DNA from: Desulfotomaculum sp.
GTDB lineage: Bacteria; Bacillota; Desulfotomaculia; Desulfotomaculales; Nap2-2B
Direction of reading: 5' to 3'
Length of the DNA: 6,561 bases
Assembly (NCBI GenBank): GCA_003445555.1
Contig: DMDI01000017.1
Location: 1-6,561 of the forward strand
A model generated the notes under the pieces. It made no database searches. It was not told where the DNA came from and saw nothing but the letters and a program-made list of their open reading frames with translations. Shown here in pieces: positions 5,328 through 6,561 of the stretch. How positions within the stretch are numbered: the stretch's first letter is position 1; every line of letters starts with the position of its first letter. A program made the position numbers and the translations under genes.

Positions 5328-5769
5328 CAAAGATGTTCTTGAAAAACGCCTCCTCAGGCTTGAACATGTTTTACGCAAATTAAAAGTTCTTTCCGAGGTT
5401 CCCCCGGAAAAATATCTAAAAGATGAAAGTATTCAAGATCGTGCCGAAAGAAATCTGCAAATTGCAGCTCGGGTTTGTATTGATATCGGTCAGGCTGACC
5501 AGAAGCTTTTTGAAGTCTTGGTGCGGGGAGAGTTTAACATCCGTGGTTTTCAAAACAAAATGATTCGTAAATTCATCCCCGAACTGAGCCCGGCTTCCGT
5601 CTCCAGGATCTTAAAGCGACTTTCGCTCCACGGCCTCATTAAAAGAGTGGCGAGGTCCCGTAAATACTATCTTACCAAACTGGGGAAGGCTGTTATCACT
5701 ACTGGACTAAAAACAAGAGCGCTTTTTATCATCCCCAGTTTAGCAGGTTTAGAGCTCACTGGTGCGTAA
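5317..5769 (+). CDS. Chimera: HepT N-terminal part joined to a winged-helix domain
   Basis: A 150-residue ORF. Residues 1-58 are the beginning of a HepT/DUF86 HEPN toxin: VLEKRLLRLEHVLRKLKVL, then EKYLKDESIQDRAERNLQIAARVCIDIG, which matches the family's helix 1-2 and 'AERxLQxAIxxCxDI' region. From about residue 60 the HepT sequence stops. The expected continuation (helices with the RNase motif RX4-6H and the AMPylated tyrosine) is absent. Residues 62-136 instead form a winged-helix-like domain (LFEVLVRGEFNIRGFQNKMI, later SRILKRLSLHGLIKRVARSR and KYYLTKLGKAV). As I recall, this resembles the C-terminal 'LRAHGLIRKVPRTHRYxVT' domain of a family of larger bacterial proteins. The junction lies near 5490-5496. 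AAGGAGG stands 6 bases before TTG 5317 and 9 before GTG 5320; either may be the start. It overlaps the MntA-like gene, as normal mntA-hepT pairs do. Confidence 0.7.
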   Translation: MVADKDVLEKRLLRLEHVLRKLKVLSEVPPEKYLKDESIQDRAERNLQIAARVCIDIGQADQKLFEVLVRGEFNIRGFQNKMIRKFIPELSPASVSRILKRLSLHGLIKRVARSRKYYLTKLGKAVITTGLKTRALFIIPSLAGLELTGA

Positions 5770-5856
5770 TTTTCTTTCCAGTTTGCGAAGATCTTTGGAA
5801 GTAAGGGCCTATATAAAATAAACTTAAAATAAACTGCCTTCCTGAGATTTTTTCCC

Positions 5857-6080
5857 TTAGTAGGATTTTTCCCTTATTTGCTTCCATCTCTTGGTTTTTC
5901 TCTCCTTTCCCATGGCGAAATAATTTACAAACTCAACCATCAGTTCAGCGCGGCGCAGTTTATTGTTATGTCATCGCTGAAAGCCTGCCATTCCCGGAAT
6001 TTGCCGTAAATTTTGGTAAAATGGTTGATGACGGTTTTTTCGTTTTTGTTTAGCTGGCAGGCAATGGTGATATTGTCCAT
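5857..6080 (-). pseudogene. Small frameshifted gene of unknown identity
   Basis: From ATG 6080 the minus strand encodes MDNITIACQLNKNEKTVINH and continues FTKIYGKFREWQAFSDD before running into an unlikely tail and stopping at TGA after about 49 residues. A second frame begins just after the FSDD codons and is open to TAA at 5857, with protein-like composition: NKLRRAELMVEFVNYFAMGK then ERKTKRWKQIREKSY. One single-base change near 5965-5975 would join the two into a basic protein of roughly 75 residues. I do not recognise the family. There is no good ribosome site before the ATG. This could be a decayed remnant or chance; the change of frame with charged, helical sequence on both sides favours a remnant. 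Confidence 0.35.
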
Positions 6081-6174
6081 ATTTATCTATTTTCTTGCTA
6101 TATGTTAAAATTCCTGCCATAATATGAAAATATATTTAGAAGTTTTGGATAAGCGGTTACATTATAAAATATAA

Positions 6175-6205
6175 ACCCTGACAAATATGGTCAGAGTTAT
6201 GGGTA
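6175..6205. terminator. Stem-loop downstream of the truncated HepT-like gene
   Basis: CTGAC and GTCAG pair across an AAATATG loop (core about 6179-6195), with partial extension by AAC/GTT. On the minus strand it is followed by GGGTTTATATTTT, and on the plus strand TTTTTTATTTT comes about 13 bases later. It may act as a weak terminator for the minus-strand gene ending at 6244. Neither T-tract directly abuts the stem. Confidence 0.35.
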
Positions 6206-6243
6206 AGTTTTTTATTTTCAATTCTGTTTAAGAATGCACTGAA

Positions 6244-6492
6244 TTATTCTTTTCCAGGTGTTGAAATACGTAATAACGTTCTCATTTTCTCCATAAACAA
6301 AAAAATATCATGTTTAAACATAGAGCCTATTATCCTGCACACGGCGTTATCTGTCAACGCAAATCCGCCTACAAAAGAAGCGGTTATTTTTGGAAAGAGA
6401 TTATACTTACTTAGTTCATTTTCCAACTGCTTTATATTTTCCAGTTCTTTTTTTACTCTAGCTTCAATTACAAGGTATTCCTCCGGAATCAC
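6244..6492 (-). CDS. HepT-like (HEPN) toxin, truncated to its N-terminal part
   Basis: An 82-residue protein from GTG 6492, with AAAGGGGG (complement of 6500-6507) 7 bases upstream. It begins MIPEEYLVIEARVKKELENI and continues KQLENELSKYNLFPK (21-35), later GGFALTDNAVCRIIGSM (42-58) and HDIFLFMEKM (61-70). This pattern resembles the 'HepT-like ribonuclease toxin' group, whose members go E-[FY]-x-x-[IV]-x-x-R-V, then GS-[IV]-x-HDF-[YF], and run to about 140-150 residues with a later W-H and an RX4-6H motif. Here it stops at TAA just after STPGKE, roughly halfway, and I find no clear continuation in other frames, so the RNase motif is missing. The start overlaps the stop of the preceding minus-strand gene (GTGA), the usual mntA-hepT arrangement. 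The family call is from memory of its pattern and is moderate in confidence. Confidence 0.5.
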   Translation of the reverse strand: MIPEEYLVIEARVKKELENIKQLENELSKYNLFPKITASFVGGFALTDNAVCRIIGSMFKHDIFLFMEKMRTLLRISTPGKE

Positions 6493-6561
6493 AGAGGTAC
6501 CCCCTTTCGAAGGACTTCTTTTTTAAGGGAAGAAGAGGCATCTTCTTCGCAAACAATACTT
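6489..6561 (-). CDS. C-terminal end of a probable nucleotidyltransferase antitoxin (partial)
   Basis: Reading in from the right edge, a frame beginning at 6560 encodes 23 residues, SIVCEEDASSSLKKEVLRKG then VPL, and ends at TGA (6491-6489). The TGA overlaps the GTG start of the HepT-like gene by four bases. The pattern '[ED]-x-A-x-x-x-L-[RK]-[KR]-E-[IV]-L-[RK]-x-G-V-x-L' is typical of the tail of minimal nucleotidyltransferases (MntA-like). The function is inferred from this short tail and the overlap with a HepT-like gene; the catalytic part is outside the window. Confidence 0.45.
   Translation of the reverse strand, partial: SIVCEEDASSSLKKEVLRKGVPL
6529..6548. repeat. Perfect 8-bp inverted repeat inside the partial gene
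   Basis: GAAGAAGA, a GGCA loop and TCTTCTTC form a perfect hairpin. The nearby CTTCTT (6515-6520) could pair with the same AAGAAG as an alternative. It lies within coding sequence just before the junction with the HepT-like gene. No T-tract follows in either direction, so it is not a standard terminator. Confidence 0.3.

Noticed and set aside
1..6561. CRISPR array, tRNA, rRNA or insertion-sequence ends
   Set aside because: I saw no regularly spaced 28-37-base repeats, no cloverleaf, no rRNA segments, and no transposase gene with terminal repeats.

Overview
The window carries part of a type I-B CRISPR-Cas effector operon on the minus strand, with several toxin-antitoxin (TA) modules inside and beside it, most of them damaged. 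Moderate G+C, strong AGGAGG-type ribosome binding sites, frequent TTG/GTG starts and the type I-B (Cst1/Cst2/Cas5) gene set suggest a Firmicute of the anaerobic, often thermophilic clostridial kind (Desulfotomaculum/Pelotomaculum/Moorella-like). This is an inference from style, not a species call.

The operon reads from right to left: cas6 (4791-4045), a Phd/YefM-type antitoxin (3895-3614) and PIN toxin (3617-3183), about 570 bases without a convincing gene, cas8b/cst1 (2611-1122), cas7/cst2 (1105-215), and the first 68 codons of cas5 (204 to the window edge). cas8b is broken by one apparent single-base deletion near 2066-2075. Joining the two frames gives a continuous protein of about 496 residues. 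Inside its 3' end, a well-placed Shine-Dalgarno and ATG (1439) would give a separate 105-residue small subunit (Cas11b). No cas1/2/3/4 and no CRISPR array lie in the window.

Cas6 would cut pre-crRNA. Cas8, Cas11, Cas7 and Cas5 would assemble with the crRNA into Cascade. The Phd-PIN pair has its own clear sigma70 promoter and palindromic operator, so it is an independent unit inserted between cas6 and cas8. The structured, gene-poor leader between the toxin and cas8 lies in the cas6-cas8 interval where CreTA RNA modules are known in other type I-B loci. No CreTA element can be shown here.

Right of cas6, on the plus strand, is a divergent MNT/HEPN pair (type VII TA). The nucleotidyltransferase (4950-5327) lacks its N-terminus and has Phe in place of the motif Ser. 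The second gene (5317-5769) is a chimera: the first ~58 residues of HepT joined to an unrelated winged-helix domain. Next come a frameshifted small gene of unknown identity (6080-5857) and, at the right edge on the minus strand, the end of another probable nucleotidyltransferase overlapping a truncated HepT-like gene (6492-6244). The region looks like a defence island undergoing decay and recombination.
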